The notes under the pieces: generated by a model
Told to the model about the DNA's origin: nothing
Database searches by the model: none
The model's input: the letters and a program-made list of their open reading frames with translations, nothing else
Part shown: one piece after another, positions 30,217 to 31,648 of the stretch
Position numbering within the stretch: position 1 is the stretch's first letter
Layout: each line of letters starts with the position of its first letter
Position numbers and translations under genes: made by a program
NCBI RefSeq assembly: GCF_963678635.1
Contig: NW_026970835.1
Span: 1-31,648 of the forward strand
Reading direction: 5' to 3'
DNA: 31,648 nt
Source of the DNA: Symsagittifera roscoffensis
Taxonomy: Eukaryota > Xenacoelomorpha > Acoela > Convolutidae

Positions 30217-30600
30217 TATTCATAGGTTCCAAAATAAAAAATCAGTCCCTTAAGTTCCAAAATAAAAAAGCAGTCGCATAAGTTCCAAATCTTTTCAATT
30301 GGTCAAAAGACTAAATTAGCTGTGTCTCGGTTTAAGGTCGCCGGTGGGCGCGCTAAGCGCGTCGCCGCTTTGCGGCGATAACCGGCCCTAGATTTCGTAA
30401 AGAGTCCTACCCTTTGGTGTCAAGCTCACAACACGTTGGCGCGGCTGCAGCGGTCACTATTCTGCAGCTTGAGTTTATACTGGTTGAACAGTAAACAATC
30501 AATTCATAAATTCGTTGGCTCAAATTTCAACCAATCAGATTTCAAGAAGATAATTTTTGGAACTTATGCGACTGATTTTTTATTTTGGAACCTATGAATA
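30217..30600. mobile_element. Foldback element with a GC-rich centre
   Basis: TATTCATAGGTTCCAAAATA...ATCAGTC (30217-30247) and GCATAAGTTCCAAA (30276-30289) are the reverse complement of 30557-30600. The left arm carries an extra tandem copy of about 28 bases (30248-30275). The centre is unlike the surroundings in being GC-rich (30330-30460). No open frame, and no target duplication identified. Confidence 0.75.
30340..30386. repeat. Three-way-junction hairpin (T shape)
   Basis: An outer stem GCCGGT (30340-30345) with ACCGGC (30381-30386) encloses two perfect hairpins with triloops: CGCGC-TAA-GCGCG (30349-30361) and CGCCGC-TTT-GCGGCG (30363-30377). All three stems are fully paired. Confidence 0.75.
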
Positions 30601-30725
30601 TTGGAACATAAGGGAATTCACCCTTCTAAAGGTCCTAATTTTTAACAATTTGATTTTTACTTCAAATTTGAACTTCGAATTTGATCTGATCAATCAAAAA
30701 AACAATCACTGCCCCCAAATTCTAG

Positions 30726-31648
30726 CCGGAATAGGTAAAAAGCAGTTAGTTTCAAAGTTCAAATCCAGTCAAAGGAAAAAACAATGCCCAATGAAGCTAA
30801 ACCGAAAAAAGAGTGGATCTTTTGCTAGAAGGTAAGCTCCTCAACCCTTGAAGTGGGAGGCCGCTGAAGTAGAAAAAAATCAAGAAATACATTCTGTCAT
30901 CGGGAATTACAACTTCTCTCAAGGAGCCAACAAGATGCGTTTGCGGATATCACAGTACCCCGACGAAAAATTTGTCGACAGCCTCCACATCCACTACAGG
31001 TAATAAACCCGTTCTTAGTGACTCTAAGCAGAGCGAAAGTTTGCGCGATCGTCTGCCAAAAGGTTGGCTTGATACCATTGATCCTATAGATCAAGAATTG
31101 ATAGGAAAATTACTTTTCACTCAGGAGAAAAAACTCTTCGGCTCGATTAATTTATGGTTGTATTAATCTGAGCCGAGGCATAGGGGTTTCCCCCAGCCAG
31201 AATACAATTTCGGTAGATGTCTTTTCCTCTGGGCACCTTAACGAATGTGGCCAGTGCTGTTCAAGTGTCCAAGATGTCCCAAGAAATTAACAGAAAAAGG
31301 TATATAAAACAGATTGCGGACTGTGCTAGACCTGAAAAAAGCGTAGTATCTATCCAGTGAGTACCTTGTGTGCACCGATTACAAAGGAACTCTCCAGACA
31401 TGGGACCATTGTTTAATTTCCCAGCTGGCAAACCATATGGCAGCTCTTTTTCCCTGTATACTGACAGATAAGTTTGCAAGTGACACATCAATTGTCATTG
31501 CAATGCGAATTCGAACACTTGGAAACTCAAGTGCGAGCATTATGAGGAGAATCGAAGAATACCATAAGGAATGGACACCTACAATATCTGATTGACTATG
31601 AAAGCTATCTATCCCATCAAGAAGGACCTAGTTTAGATGTCGCCGAGT
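30726..31648 (+). pseudogene. Decayed transposon-associated gene (DUF6729-like), 3' partial
   Basis: Upstream coding-like sequence starts after TTCTAG (QLVSKFKSSQRKKQCPMKLN...), passes one TAA at 30833 and continues as QPLKWEAAEVEKNQEIHSVI to 31002. A frame shift then leads into LRDRLPKGWLDTIDPIDQEL and IGKLLFTQEKKLFG. The same frame goes on through stops at 31164, 31239, 31305 and 31344. It keeps recognisable text: FLWAP-stop-RMWPVLFKCPRCPKKL, YLSSEYLVCTDYKGTLQTWD and IAMRIRTLGNSSASIMRRIE. Near 31575 it shifts again to HLQYLIDYESYL. The LPxGW, LW, CPxC and RTLGNS landmarks match the family I remember as DUF6729, common in fish and invertebrate predicted proteins near transposons. One zinc-ligand Cys is lost (CTDY). 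Not functional as it stands; it runs off the window. Confidence 0.75.

Noticed and set aside
1-31648. CRISPR arrays, bacterial operons, rRNA genes
   Set aside because: The repeats are large, diverged or inverted with no regular short repeat-spacer pattern. No Shine-Dalgarno-led gene runs or rRNA-like conserved stretches were seen.

Overview
This is an AT-rich, intron-rich animal nuclear window, probably from an invertebrate. It shows long AT-rich introns with GT-AG borders, a trypsin-fold secreted gene, hAT-type miniature transposons and a transposon-associated pseudogene. There is no bacterial-type gene packing, and no CRISPR array or rRNA. I cannot name the species. Most of the window is repeats; confident coding sequence is roughly 2.6 kb.

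1-7173 (+): the 3' part of one five-exon gene (exons 1-403, 1948-2202, 2979-3377, 6140-6353, 6792-7173). It encodes about 550 residues of a protein I do not recognise. All four introns keep the reading phase. They contain two hAT-like miniature elements, two copies of an element bounded by small hairpins, a G-rich tract and a perfect AT palindrome. A possible stray exon follows at 7333-7505.

7968-10473 (-): a complete three-exon gene for a 312-residue secreted or surface-anchored trypsin homologue. All three catalytic residues appear to be replaced (His to Tyr, Asp to Gly, Ser to Val). Its second intron carries a 192-bp hAT-like element with a perfect 8-bp target duplication.

10474-14534: no gene seen. 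It holds a C-rich minisatellite and a third, full-length 546-bp hairpin-ended element. 14535-15533 (-): two exon-like segments of an unknown helical protein; the junction between them does not work directly.

15390-21450: five diverged copies of a 1-1.8 kb unit, each repeating the minus-strand helical segment; three copies also carry a tRNA-like segment. 21508-22373: a coding-like patch, then a near-perfect foldback element of about 520 bp. 22900-25740: an old tandem array with a period near 535 bp. 24550-29505: a tandem duplication of about 2.44 kb, with 17-bp hairpins and a repeated TGTCACTTTTTGG motif.

29672-29766: a U6 snRNA-derived sequence whose U6 core is closed by a new 11-bp helix and followed by a T5 tract. 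30217-30600: a second foldback element with a GC-rich three-way junction at its centre. 30726-31648: a decayed pseudogene matching the transposon-associated family I remember as DUF6729. The two real genes have no evident functional link; the rest is best read as overlapping layers of mobile-element debris.
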